NCBI GenBank assembly: GCA_021298315.1
Contig: JAJTFC010000046.1
Span: forward strand, 1 to 41,891
Direction of reading: 5' to 3'
From: Planctomycetaceae bacterium
GTDB lineage: Bacteria; Planctomycetota; Planctomycetia; Pirellulales; Pirellulaceae
DNA length: 41,891 nt
Positions 22,581-30,218 of this stretch are shown here, piece after piece (the first letter of the stretch is position 1; every line of letters starts with the position of its first letter). Both the position numbers and the translations under genes were made by a program. The notes below the pieces were generated by a model that was not told where the DNA came from, made no database searches, and saw only the letters and a program-made list of their open reading frames with translations.

Positions 22581-22592
22581 GTCATCTTCATC
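22561..22592 (+). repeat. 16-bp perfect tandem duplication
   Basis: ATGAGTCATCTTCATC occurs twice in a row (22561-22576 and 22577-22592). The stop codon of the XRE gene is in the second copy, and the GTG start of the pseudouridine synthase follows it directly. Confidence 0.95.
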
Positions 22593-23504
22593 GTGACATC
22601 CATAAATTCTGGCTACAGCTTTCGACATCATCTCGGCCCATCGGCAGCGGGCCACACTACCCTTACTTATTTGGTCGAGCACTTTAGCCATTCCACAAAA
22701 GTCCAGTGGATCGAGAGGATTCAAGCTCAGGAGATTCGAATCGACGAGTCTATCGCGACAGGGTTCGAACGGCTCAAACCAGGCGGAATCTTGGTCTGGG
22801 ATCGGCCTGGCTGGGTAGAGCCGCAAGTCCCCACCGAATATCAGGTTCTCTATCGCGACGAGAGTTTGTTAGCCGTCCATAAACCGAGCGGACTACCGAC
22901 ACTACCAGGAGCGGGTTTTTACCGAAACACATTGCTGACCCAGGTGCAGTCGTTATACCCAACGGCAATCCCCCTTCATCGTCTCGGTCGCGCCACCTCA
23001 GGGATTGTGCTGTTCGCATTCGATCGCAAGATATCGGCGGTAATGTCGCAGCATTGGGGGGAGGTCCAAAAAGAATATCGCACCTTGGTACAGGGTGTCA
23101 CGGATTTTGATTCCGTTTGCGTAAGAACACCCATTGGATTGATACCCCATCCTCGACTTGGAGAGATCTATGGTGCCACTTGGGGTGGAAAAGCGTCGCG
23201 AAGCATCGTGACTGTCATGCAACGCCATGAATCTGCAACAGTGTGTTCGGTGCAACTCGTAACAGGGCGACCGCATCAAATCCGAATCCATTTAGCATCC
23301 ATCGGTCATCCGCTTGTCGGCGATCCGGTGTATGGATCGGGAGGGGGGCTTGTCAGCGAAACCCCCGGCTTACCAGGTGATTCCGGTTACTATTTGCATG
23401 CCCATCGGATTCGATTTCAGCATCCCGTCCATGGGGCAGTGATTTCGATGGAAGCTCCACTTCCGGAGTGTTTGGATACCCGCTTTGTTGCCGTCGTTGC
23501 CTAG
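22593..23504 (+). CDS. RluA-family pseudouridine synthase (HRLG subfamily)
   Basis: 303 residues from GTG 22593; a TGA 13 bp upstream limits the frame. An S4-like N-terminal part (about 37-70) is followed by the synthase domain: LLAVHKPSGLPTLPG at 92-106, HRLGRATSG at 129-137, and the late TGRPHQIRIHLASIGHPLVG and GDPVY. RluA enzymes normally have HRLD, where the Asp is the catalytic nucleophile; here Gly132 takes its place. I recall a bacterial and plant subgroup with HRLGRxTSG, so this appears to be a subgroup feature rather than a local mutation. The target RNA, and whether it is active, are unknown. The 3-prime end overlaps a sulfotransferase fragment by 20 bp. Confidence 0.88.
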   Translation: MTSINSGYSFRHHLGPSAAGHTTLTYLVEHFSHSTKVQWIERIQAQEIRIDESIATGFERLKPGGILVWDRPGWVEPQVPTEYQVLYRDESLLAVHKPSGLPTLPGAGFYRNTLLTQVQSLYPTAIPLHRLGRATSGIVLFAFDRKISAVMSQHWGEVQKEYRTLVQGVTDFDSVCVRTPIGLIPHPRLGEIYGATWGGKASRSIVTVMQRHESATVCSVQLVTGRPHQIRIHLASIGHPLVGDPVYGSGGGLVSETPGLPGDSGYYLHAHRIRFQHPVHGAVISMEAPLPECLDTRFVAVVA

Positions 23505-23826
23505 GCCTCATCGCTACAAGATCATCTATATGGTTCGGCCGACGGCCCAGGTTGTCGACTCGCAGTGGGTGATGCTTGATCGTCAGGGGCAAAAGGCTCG
23601 CTCGGAGAAGAAGCATCTGATCGAGGTTCAGGAGGCACACAGCAAGCATATCCGTGAGGTGCTGCGCACGAGCGATCGAGTCGACCTGTTGGAGGTTTCG
23701 TATCCAGACTTGGTCTCCAATCCGGATCCAATCATACAACAATTAGTGGAATTTTTGGGTGATCGCTTTGAAGCTTGTGAATCCGTATCTAGGTGTGTAA
23801 AACCCCAGTTGTTCAGAAACCGTTAA
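23485..23826 (+). pseudogene. Sulfotransferase-family protein, C-terminal fragment
   Basis: The frame (113 codons from TTG 23485) reads HRYKIIYMVRPTAQVVDSQW, VMLDRQG, then VDLLEVSYPDLVSNPDPIIQ and ends QLVEFLGDRF...VKPQLFRNR. This is the second half of a P-loop sulfotransferase-like protein, whose usual text is 'YKvIfm.Rp..EvvaSQ..ML.R.g ... vl.v.Yedl...P......i..FLg ... Vdp.L.R'. The N-terminal half with the PAPS-binding P-loop is absent, replaced by the end of the pseudouridine synthase gene. It has probably lost function through a deletion that fused the two genes. Its end overlaps the DUF3309 gene on the opposite strand by 4 bp. Confidence 0.7.
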
Positions 23827-23996
23827 AGTCGGCCAGAGAGTAACAGGATCAGAAGTATCAAGAGAATGATACTCAGTAGACTGAATCCTCCGCTCGGCCC
23901 GTAGCCCCAACCTCGACTATGCGACCAAGTTGGCAAGGTTCCGATCCCGCCAAGAAGAAACAGGATCAAGAGAACGATCAATATGGTTTGTAGCAT
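23823..23996 (-). CDS. DUF3309 small membrane protein
   Basis: 57 residues from ATG 23996, preceded by AAGGAGA with 6 nt spacing; the upstream ATG at 24014 lacks such a site. Two short hydrophobic helices (LQTILIVLLILFLLGG and LLSIILLILLILLLSG) flank a conserved centre, TLPTWSHSRGWGYGPSGG. This is the DUF3309 pattern, where the PTW.YSRGWGY.PSG loop is nearly invariant. Such tiny membrane proteins are widespread with no known role and are often stress-induced. It is downstream of the radical SAM gene on the same strand, with a 20-bp gap. Confidence 0.88.
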   Translation of the reverse strand: MLQTILIVLLILFLLGGIGTLPTWSHSRGWGYGPSGGFSLLSIILLILLILLLSGRL

Positions 23997-24016
23997 GGGA
24001 AATCTCCTTTTCAAAA

Positions 24017-25591
24017 CTACAGGGACTTGAGCGGTTTAGACGAATTGAATGCATTGACAGCACCCGTAAAAGAATCGGACTTGCGATCCGAGTTATGCAA
24101 TTGGAGGCTTTTGGGTAAGGGCGCTAAATCCACTCCAAATACGCGTTTTCGAAACTCCATATAGTTTCTAACATGGTCCACCTTTGCTCGGATGACACCG
24201 CCAGACATTGGATGAGTTTGTCGCCATGCGCAGTATCGAATGAACGTCGACATCGCCAAGCTTCCGAGTTTTTCCTTAAAACCTCCTCTACCATTCTTGC
24301 GATTCTTGTTCCGAATGTTCTTCAATGAGTGACCCAGCGAGTTGAACTGGCTGTAGCATTCATAAAGAAGTCGCGATAGCCTTGCGTGCGATAAATTCGG
24401 ATGCCGCCATGTCAAGCTAGTCGTATCGAAGCGGTCAAGATTAGGTTCAACGATCAAGCCCTCTTCGAGGAAATCATCGTATTGTTCGGTGCCCGGGATC
24501 GGGCAAAGGATGTAAAAAGAAGCCCAGTTTGGCGCGATGGATTTGAGCACCTCCAGATGATCACGGATCGATTCCTCGGTGTCGTGCGGGAACCCGATAA
24601 TATTCGAAAAATGGGAACTGATCCCGTTATCGCTACAGAGCCGGACAATGTTGTGATACGTATCGGGGCGATTCTGCTTTTTGTTCGCAGCGATCAATGT
24701 TTCCCGGTCAAAGGATTCGACTCCAACGAACATCTGGTAGCAACCAGCCCGAGCAAGCAATTCCACAAGGCTCTCTTGTCTGGCGATCTGGGTGTCGCAC
24801 TGAACAAAGAACTTGATTTGAATTTTTTCGTCGATCATCGTTTGAAGTAAGAGTTCAGCTTGGGGATATTTATTGAAATTGTCCGAAGTGAACATAACCG
24901 TGCTTACCCCCGACGATTTCGCAGCACGTAGACTTGCCATGGTCGTGGCAATGCTTTGGCTGCGGATCTTTCTCCCTGCGATCTTAGTGACGGAGCAAAA
25001 ATTGCACAGGAATGGACATCCTCTTGCAGGATAGACCCCGAGCATGGGCACGATGTACCGCTGCAATTCCTTTCGGCTCGGTGGGATCAGCACTGGGGAT
25101 TCGAGTTTTTCTTGCCAGCGAAGTCCTTCTCCGTAGAGTGGTTTGAGTTCGCCAGAAGCTGCGTCTTTTAGAATTTCATCCCACACGAGTTCTGCTTCGC
25201 ACTGCACAAAGCTTACGCCTCGGCTATGAAACATGGATGTGTCACAGGTCATGACATGAGGCCCTCCTATGACGACCAGGCAACCATTCCTGTGAGCCAG
25301 AGCAGCAAGATCCAAGGCACGATGAAACTGATGGCTTTGGACACCAACGAGCGCAACGAGCGTTCGAGAGTGCCGAGTTGGTTCGAGCTGACTGAGATAC
25401 TCTAGATTTGTGTAGACATACTCGTCGATTGCTCGGGTTTCGGTGGGGTGCTGATTGACAAACGCGGGAACCATACTCCGTATGTGAGGAACCGTGCTAT
25501 TGGGCATGAACCCTCGATGGAATCGCTCGACGTTTCCGTCGACCATGTATTTACTGGGCTTGATGATCACAACTTTCAGGGATGATAGCAT
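24017..25591 (-). CDS. B12-binding domain radical SAM protein
   Basis: 524 residues, soluble. The N-terminal 180 residues form a cobalamin-binding-type Rossmann domain (TLVALVGVQSHQ, CLVVIGGPHVMTC). It is followed by the radical SAM motif with Cys192, Cys196 and Cys199 (CPFLCNFC), and the barrel continues with GVSTVMFTSDNFNKYPQAEL, YQMFVGVESFDRETL and SNIIGFPHDTEESI. The C-terminal 120 residues are basic and helical. This is class B radical SAM architecture, commonly methyltransferases acting on unactivated carbon or enzymes of lipid and cofactor synthesis. The substrate cannot be deduced, because no biosynthetic neighbours are present. ATG 25591 gives a start right at the Rossmann strand. 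Confidence 0.92.
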   Translation of the reverse strand: MLSSLKVVIIKPSKYMVDGNVERFHRGFMPNSTVPHIRSMVPAFVNQHPTETRAIDEYVYTNLEYLSQLEPTRHSRTLVALVGVQSHQFHRALDLAALAHRNGCLVVIGGPHVMTCDTSMFHSRGVSFVQCEAELVWDEILKDAASGELKPLYGEGLRWQEKLESPVLIPPSRKELQRYIVPMLGVYPARGCPFLCNFCSVTKIAGRKIRSQSIATTMASLRAAKSSGVSTVMFTSDNFNKYPQAELLLQTMIDEKIQIKFFVQCDTQIARQESLVELLARAGCYQMFVGVESFDRETLIAANKKQNRPDTYHNIVRLCSDNGISSHFSNIIGFPHDTEESIRDHLEVLKSIAPNWASFYILCPIPGTEQYDDFLEEGLIVEPNLDRFDTTSLTWRHPNLSHARLSRLLYECYSQFNSLGHSLKNIRNKNRKNGRGGFKEKLGSLAMSTFIRYCAWRQTHPMSGGVIRAKVDHVRNYMEFRKRVFGVDLAPLPKSLQLHNSDRKSDSFTGAVNAFNSSKPLKSL

Positions 25592-25950
25592 CGGCGAGAT
25601 CCAACGGGTAAGACGACTTGCGAGTGAACTTTGCTCCGGGTTACTTTTATGGATTTGAAACGACTAGGAACATCGAGGAGACCATGTAATCGGCTTAAGG
25701 GGTTCCGCTAAGACTCGCAAGGCATTCGGTCGATTGAGAGTCACTGGCAGCGTGTAACTGACACATGCAAAAGAAGAAAGCTCAAGCGCTCATGGTACTG
25801 GTCACCATCAACGCTCGGCCTTCTTTGAATTCCTCAACTTACCATCGCAAGCAGGATCGATCGCCAAAACTACTCGCCGATGCACCTCATTCTTGACAAA
25901 GCTTGCACGGATTCGATTGTGTCACTTTGCCTGGAGACTGAGAGTCGTGC
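25592..25950. other. Intergenic stretch without recognisable feature
   Basis: I see no credible frame, hairpin or repeat in these 359 bases. It must contain the promoter for the radical SAM gene, reading leftwards, near 25600-25700. Confidence 0.4.
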
Positions 25951-26244
25951 TCACTTTGCTGTGGCGGAAGCTTCAGGATGACTAAGCGATGGGATATGCT
26001 TACCGCAATCGACTGCAAGAATCTTGGTCTTGTCGTCTTTGCTGGTAGTCATTCGAATCGTATCACCCGATTTGAGATCCGTCATTTTGGCTTCTTTTCC
26101 ATCGCAGGTCACCTTCACCTCCTGGGTTACGGTATAGCTGTGCTCCTGGCCTTCCCCATTGATGGATGTTAGTTTGTCGCCTGAGAGCTTAACAAACTTC
26201 TCATCGCAGGAATCCCCAGCAACTTTTGTGGTGTCTGTCTTCAT
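25951..26244 (-). CDS. Small hypothetical protein, OB/SH3-like
   Basis: 97 residues without signal peptide. The core, with GDKLTSINGEGQEHSYTVTQ, EVKVTCDGKEAKMTDLKSGD then TIRMTTSKDDKTKILAVDCG, resembles short planctomycete proteins of the pattern 'V.GdkLt.t..dGkeht..v...akvtcdGk..kl.dLk.Gd.vrvT...dd...v..i'. That pattern is probably a small beta-barrel domain; no function is known to me. The short N-terminus MKTDTTKVAGDSCDEKFVK and the tail GKHIPSLSHPEASATAK are polar. A 9-bp perfect inverted repeat lies 38 bp before the start (26283-26310). The gene appears monocistronic. Confidence 0.7.
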   Translation of the reverse strand: MKTDTTKVAGDSCDEKFVKLSGDKLTSINGEGQEHSYTVTQEVKVTCDGKEAKMTDLKSGDTIRMTTSKDDKTKILAVDCGKHIPSLSHPEASATAK

Positions 26245-26282
26245 TTCTAATCCCTTTCAATACAACGCGAACCTGCACCCAC

Positions 26283-26310
26283 TCTCCAACGCATGAACAA
26301 ACGTTGGAGA
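26283..26310. promoter_or_regulatory. 9-bp perfect inverted repeat upstream of the small hypothetical gene
   Basis: Arms TCTCCAACG (26283-26291) and CGTTGGAGA (26302-26310) with a 10-base loop, ending 39 bp before the ATG at 26244. There is no T-run on the minus strand, so an operator or leader hairpin is more likely than a terminator. Confidence 0.5.
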
Positions 26311-26553
26311 AATCATGGGCAACTTTGCCATCGAGTTTATTCTTGCATCGATGGCCAGGCGATCTATCGAAGGAATTCTGCAAGGCGCGTGGTGGATAAG
26401 GCCATTGAGTCATACGCTCAGAGCCCAAACAAGGAGCGGCGAGGGTCTACAAGGCATCGCTTGCTACGCTATATGCTTCTCCCCCAGCCAAAGCCCTGGG
26501 GGCGAAAGGGGGCCAACCGGGGTTAGGCTTAGGGCTTGAGGGGAACAGCCAAA
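26311..26553. other. Intergenic stretch with GC hairpin
   Basis: There is no convincing gene. A hairpin CCCCCAG (26481-26487) and CTGGGGG (26496-26502) with an 8-base loop is the only structure I see; it lies between the small hypothetical gene and the first 133-bp repeat. Confidence 0.45.
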
Positions 26554-26686
26554 CAGCCTTAGGCGCTTGATGGTACGTTCCGCGGTTGGTAGTTGATCTT
26601 GGTGAGATCCATGCATAGCAACTGTGTCTAGAATCAATAAAGCGTCTGATCGTCCGCAACCGCTTCACGTACCCTACGCGCTGCAT
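26554..26686. repeat. 133-bp dispersed repeat, copy A
   Basis: It begins CAGCCTTAGGCGCTTGATGG and ends ACGCGCTGCAT. Imperfect subterminal inverted repeats of the form GGTACGTnnnGCGGTTG lie at 26572-26588 and, inverted, 26657-26673. The same element in the same orientation and of exactly the same length occurs at 28659-28791 and 28894-29026. It touches the 3-prime end of the esterase gene. Confidence 0.85.
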
Positions 26687-28494
26687 TAGCGTTCATCAGT
26701 GTTCATCAGTAAGGCCTCTGCGAAAGCTTTGCCCATTTGTGCGAAGATCTTCGCGCTGCCCCAATAGTGGTAACCGCCATTGGAAGCTCCTTTGAGGACC
26801 TCTCGGTCCTGGGCCGAAAGGATCTCCTCCAAGGCGAGATCAAGTTTTTGCTGGTCGGCTTTGGTGATCCCCTCAATCCTCGCGTCGATCGCCCCATAAT
26901 GGTCCGGAGATTTGAGATCATATTGGTCGTTGGCATAGACCGCCAATACGTTCCTCCCCTTGTTTAGGTATTGGATCTGTTCCTTACCAAGGATGATGCT
27001 GCGGTATCGCGGATTGTCCGCCCACCAGATGTAAGTGTGTATCTTGTGGCCGTTCAAATAAACGTGGAACCCTTGTCTGGCTAATATCGCGATGCGATAG
27101 GATTCGAAGTTGAGGTCGTCGACTTCAAACGTCGTGCGCATCAAGAGGAATTCACCATTTCCCCATGCTGAGGGGTGTTTATCCAAATTGACTCCGCTGT
27201 GTTTCCAGATCCCCTTACCGATCGGGGCATTGCCATTCATCCATTGGCTATCATCGAATTCCGGCTTATACCAATTCTCGACTTCGGCTGGCAGTTTGAT
27301 GTCACGGAATCGCCTATTGTCATACTTTTCTAGCTTTTCCTTGTCCTCCGTGGGATCGACCGACATGAATCGCCAGGTCCGTTCTTCGGGCAGCGGTCGG
27401 CCAACCGGCTTCCAATAATTCTCCCATTTCCAGTCCTTGTCGAAACTGCCGTCTGCTTTCAAGGTGTGAGCCGTACTGACAAGATTCTCATACTCGCTCT
27501 GCTTAGGTTGTGCAGCGGCGATGTCTTCGTCCCAGAAGGGGGCCGTATCGACAGCAATGACATTGCCTTTGAATTCGGACAAGTCGGCTGGCGCTGCCAT
27601 GGCTTTGCGAAAATTCGCATGTTTGTAACCATCGACTCCCAGCACACCGATCACAAATGGCATCTTGGGGGCCGAAAGATCTTTGCGTACGTCCCGTATG
27701 AAATGGGCCAGCAATTCCGAGTAAAGATCGTACTTGACAGGTTGGTCGGGGCCTGGATAAGTCGTCCCATCGACGAGGTCGTTGAAACCTTGAAGCCAAA
27801 CAAAGCCCGCCAGTTCAAAGCCAGCTTTTTGGTCATATTCCGGACAGACCCGCTTGGGATCTGCCAACACCGTTTTCACATGATCGATCATCATTCGGTA
27901 GAACACACCCGTGGCGGCATCCTTGTCGTCCTGCCATTTTTTCCGATCCTCAGCCTTGGGGATCCCGTGAGCGCCCTGGGGATGCTTGTCCCAGAGTTCT
28001 TGGATCGCTTTGGGGAGCGTGTATCGCCCAGCACTTGGCGGACGGAATTCGGTGTTGAGTGACCTACCACCCCAGGCGCACTTGATAATCAGTATGGGCT
28101 GCTTGAGTTCTTTCTCCATATAGATTCCGAAGGTGAATTCGGGCCCGATCTTGCCACCCATTTTTGTGGGTTGATCGCCGCGTGCGCCAAAGCCAGCGGT
28201 CAACTTGCCAAGCCCTTCGCCATTGGCGCTGCCATCGTAAGGCCCGGTCAAATAGGACATCCACACCTTGTCGCATACCCGGGGAGTGCCATCGGGATTG
28301 CGCATCTCCTTGAGGATCGGTGCCGTCAGAGGATCCTGGCCGATGTAATCAAAAGTGCGGATCTCCGCATGCCCCTCCATATTGGACTGCCCAGCCATGA
28401 TGAAAACCTTCAGCGGCTTGGGCTCCGCCCCGGTGGCCCAAAGGGCCATCGCAAAAAACGCAGCAATGAGCGCAGTGGTTGTTTTCGTTCTCAT
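26686..28494 (-). CDS. Sialate O-acetylesterase-like (SASA) secreted protein
   Basis: 602 residues from ATG 28494, with GAGGA 9 nt upstream; the longer frame to 28566 lacks a start context. A signal peptide (about 1-22, ending WATGA) predicts export. The SASA/carbohydrate esterase domain has its serine motif FIMAGQSNMEGHA at about 31-43, GGRSLNTEFRPP and FVWLQGFNDLVDG. The last 200 residues form a galactose-binding-like beta sandwich (WMNGNAPIGKGIWK, FHVYLNGHKIHTYIWW). The likely role is removing acetyl groups from polysaccharide in the periplasm or outside. The last codons (LLMNTDER and stop) run through a GTTCATCAGT tandem into the 133-bp repeat, so the C-terminus may have been reshaped by it. 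Confidence 0.85.
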   Translation of the reverse strand: MRTKTTTALIAAFFAMALWATGAEPKPLKVFIMAGQSNMEGHAEIRTFDYIGQDPLTAPILKEMRNPDGTPRVCDKVWMSYLTGPYDGSANGEGLGKLTAGFGARGDQPTKMGGKIGPEFTFGIYMEKELKQPILIIKCAWGGRSLNTEFRPPSAGRYTLPKAIQELWDKHPQGAHGIPKAEDRKKWQDDKDAATGVFYRMMIDHVKTVLADPKRVCPEYDQKAGFELAGFVWLQGFNDLVDGTTYPGPDQPVKYDLYSELLAHFIRDVRKDLSAPKMPFVIGVLGVDGYKHANFRKAMAAPADLSEFKGNVIAVDTAPFWDEDIAAAQPKQSEYENLVSTAHTLKADGSFDKDWKWENYWKPVGRPLPEERTWRFMSVDPTEDKEKLEKYDNRRFRDIKLPAEVENWYKPEFDDSQWMNGNAPIGKGIWKHSGVNLDKHPSAWGNGEFLLMRTTFEVDDLNFESYRIAILARQGFHVYLNGHKIHTYIWWADNPRYRSIILGKEQIQYLNKGRNVLAVYANDQYDLKSPDHYGAIDARIEGITKADQQKLDLALEEILSAQDREVLKGASNGGYHYWGSAKIFAQMGKAFAEALLMNTDER

Positions 28495-28580
28495 GGTATT
28501 ATTCCTCGGAGATTCGCCAGCTTGGTGTAGGTCCTTCTGGATATTGTAGTGTGTTGTAAGTTTCAAGGGAGAGAGGGATC

Positions 28581-28615
28581 TCGTACTCGAGGGGACGTAT
28601 AGGGATTCCGTCGAA
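28581..28615. repeat. TACTCG element fragment
   Basis: TCGTACTCGAGGGGACGTAT and the following AGGGATTCCGTCGAA resemble the left half of the TACTCG element (TACTCGAA, a G-rich stretch, TTGGGATGTAG). The right end is not found. It lies directly upstream of the esterase start. Confidence 0.4.
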
Positions 28616-28633
28616 ATATGGGCAAAATACCGG

Positions 28634-28654
28634 GCGTTATGCGTTAGGCGTTAG
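28634..28654. repeat. 7-bp tandem repeat GCGTTAG x3
   Basis: GCGTTAT, GCGTTAG and GCGTTAG follow one another directly and end 4 bp before copy B of the 133-bp repeat. No function is evident. Confidence 0.7.
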
Positions 28655-28658
28655 GAAA

Positions 28659-28791
28659 CAGCCCTACGCGCTTGATGGTACGTTCCGCGGTTGGTGGTTG
28701 ATCTTGGTACGATCCCTGCATAGCGACGGTGTCTGGGATCAATTAAGATTCCGATCGAGCGCAACCGCTTCACGTACCCTACGCGCTGCAT
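28659..28791. repeat. 133-bp dispersed repeat, copy B
   Basis: Same orientation and length as copies A and C. Inverted ends GGTACGTTCCGCGGTTG (28677-28693) and CAACCGCTTCACGTACC (28762-28778) match as reverse complements except for the three central bases. It is followed, as in copy A, by TAGCGTTCATCAGTGTTCAT. Confidence 0.85.
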
Positions 28792-28893
28792 TAGCGTTCA
28801 TCAGTGTTCATTAGCGTGTGCTGTGCGGGGTCACTGCCCGACGCTGGCGCTCGTCGGCTAACGGTGTTACCCCTATCTCGGGGCACAGCCAAG

Positions 28894-29026
28894 CAGCCTT
28901 ACGCGCTTGAAGGTACGTTCTGCGGTGGGTGGTTGATCCTGGAGCGATCCATGCATAGCGACTGTGTCTAGGATCAATAAAGCTTCCGATCGTGCGCAAC
29001 CGCTTCACGTACCCTACGCGCTGCAT
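28894..29026. repeat. 133-bp dispersed repeat, copy C
   Basis: Third copy, 102 bp beyond copy B and in the same orientation. The left inverted end (28912-28928) is slightly diverged (GGTACGTTCTGCGGTGG); the right end (28997-29013) is identical to the other copies. An internal palindrome TTGATCCT ... AGGATCAA is perfect here. Confidence 0.85.
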
Positions 29027-29079
29027 GAGTGTGCATCAGCGGTTGGGTTTTCTTATTTCACGAAGCATCCAAAATGAAG

Positions 29080-29103
29080 AACGCACTCCGATTGGAGTGC
29101 GTT
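29080..29103 (-). terminator. Terminator of the PEP-CTERM gene
   Basis: Perfect 10-bp arms AACGCACTCC (29080-29089) and GGAGTGCGTT (29094-29103) with loop GATT, 29 bp after the stop of the minus-strand gene. On the minus strand CTTCATTTT follows the stem, a modest T-rich tail. Confidence 0.7.
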
Positions 29104-29132
29104 TTGGAATTTTTCCTGGAAGCAGCAATTGC

Positions 29133-29759
29133 TTACTTGCGACGGAATCGTCGTACTGCAATACCTACAGCACCAAGACCGAAAATCGCCATCGAGGTTG
29201 GCTCAGGGACCGGCTTAGAACCACTTGTATCAAAGCTCCATGAAGCGTTGACCGATCCTCCTGCATTGCGCGAGAATGCGATTTGGAGGGAAGTACCTGC
29301 GAGTGTAAGTGTGTCGCCCTCATAATGAGTATTGGAGCCTGGAGTGAAGCTACCCGTGAACTCTAGCGTACGATTGCCAGTACCCGTGCTGGCAGCCGCA
29401 TTAAAGGAAGATTCCGCGGATACAACGCCACTGAAAACTCCGAACGTCGGGGAGGTGAAGGTGTAGGCATCACCTACAGTCGAACCGAGGGCGTCGAAAT
29501 TTTCCGTTATAGCCCAAACGAGTTCACCTGCTTCCATGATGCCAGCGAATGCACCGAGTCGACTCGAAGGGGCGCTGTTGTAATGAAAATTGGTCACCGA
29601 GAGAGGTACAGTCAGATCCCCTGCAGATGGCACAAGCGTATCGAAAGAACCAGAAACCGATCCAATACGATTATTCGCAAGCCAAGTCCCAGCCATTGCA
29701 TTGACGCAACTCATCGCCATCAATGCCAAACACGACAAAACAACCTTAAATCGTTTCAT
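29133..29759 (-). CDS. PEP-CTERM sorting-domain protein
   Basis: 208 residues. A signal peptide (MKRFKVVLSCLALMAMSCVN then AMA) and a C-terminal PEP-CTERM signal, with VPEPTSMAIFGLGAVGIAVR then RFRRK, frame a secreted beta-rich body (SVSGSFDTLVPSAGDLTVPL, RTLEFTGSFTPGSNTHYEGD). The PEP motif, a hydrophobic helix and the terminal Arg cluster are what exosortase recognises, so the protein should be cut and released at the cell surface, possibly into extracellular matrix. No exosortase gene is in this window. The body has no recognised enzymatic motif. The start follows AAAGGGA at a suitable distance, and a hairpin terminator follows the stop. Confidence 0.9.
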   Translation of the reverse strand: MKRFKVVLSCLALMAMSCVNAMAGTWLANNRIGSVSGSFDTLVPSAGDLTVPLSVTNFHYNSAPSSRLGAFAGIMEAGELVWAITENFDALGSTVGDAYTFTSPTFGVFSGVVSAESSFNAAASTGTGNRTLEFTGSFTPGSNTHYEGDTLTLAGTSLQIAFSRNAGGSVNASWSFDTSGSKPVPEPTSMAIFGLGAVGIAVRRFRRK

Positions 29760-30218
29760 ACACGAGTTCCCTTTAATTAAAGAGGTCTATCCAATCAAAC
29801 TTCCTACCACGGCAATCACATGCTGCCGCGTTCGGAGGAATGATGACAAGTGGTCTGAAACAATTCAAATTATCATTCTGAGAAGTAGGAGTTTGAATTC
29901 TCCTTCGCGATGGAGATTCACCCTGAAAAACCCTGGTGTTTACCTACTAGAAGCTCATTTTTAAATAATTGCATAACCGCGTAGAAATGGCGGAAAGCAC
30001 CATACGCAAATCTATTGAATCTCTAGATTGTTAGTCGTTTTTTAGGGCTATTCAGGAACTATTATGGCTGATAATTTTGTCTGATGGTACTTTTCGTACT
30101 CGTACTCGTACTCAATGAAATGGTACTTGTACTCGAAGAGAATATTGGGATGTAGCCGATACAAGAGGTCTTCTATCGGCTGGCAAGTTGATGCGAGTCG
30201 ACAGGGCACAGACACCGT
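29760..30218. other. Intergenic stretch with TACTCG repeat
   Basis: No gene is visible. It contains the promoter region of the PEP-CTERM gene and, at 30091-30160, the TACTCG repeat listed separately, which ends 58 bp before the stop of the DUF1254/DUF1214 gene. Confidence 0.45.
30091..30160. repeat. TACTCG element, partial copy with triple tandem end
   Basis: It contains three consecutive GTACTC units (30097-30112), then TACTTGTACTCGAAGAG and TTGGGATGTAG (30144-30154), the same order as the left half of copies at 17782 and 18451. The right inverted end is not found. Confidence 0.55.

Noticed and set aside
28634-28660. Integron attC site (GTTAGGC is present)
   Set aside because: No matching inverted core is found at the other end and no integron integrase is nearby.
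26554-29026. The 133-bp repeats as copies of a small protein gene (minus-strand frame beginning MQRVGYVKRLR in all three)
   Set aside because: The frames differ by many amino-acid changes and end differently, while the DNA ends and inverted repeats are conserved, so conservation looks DNA-level.
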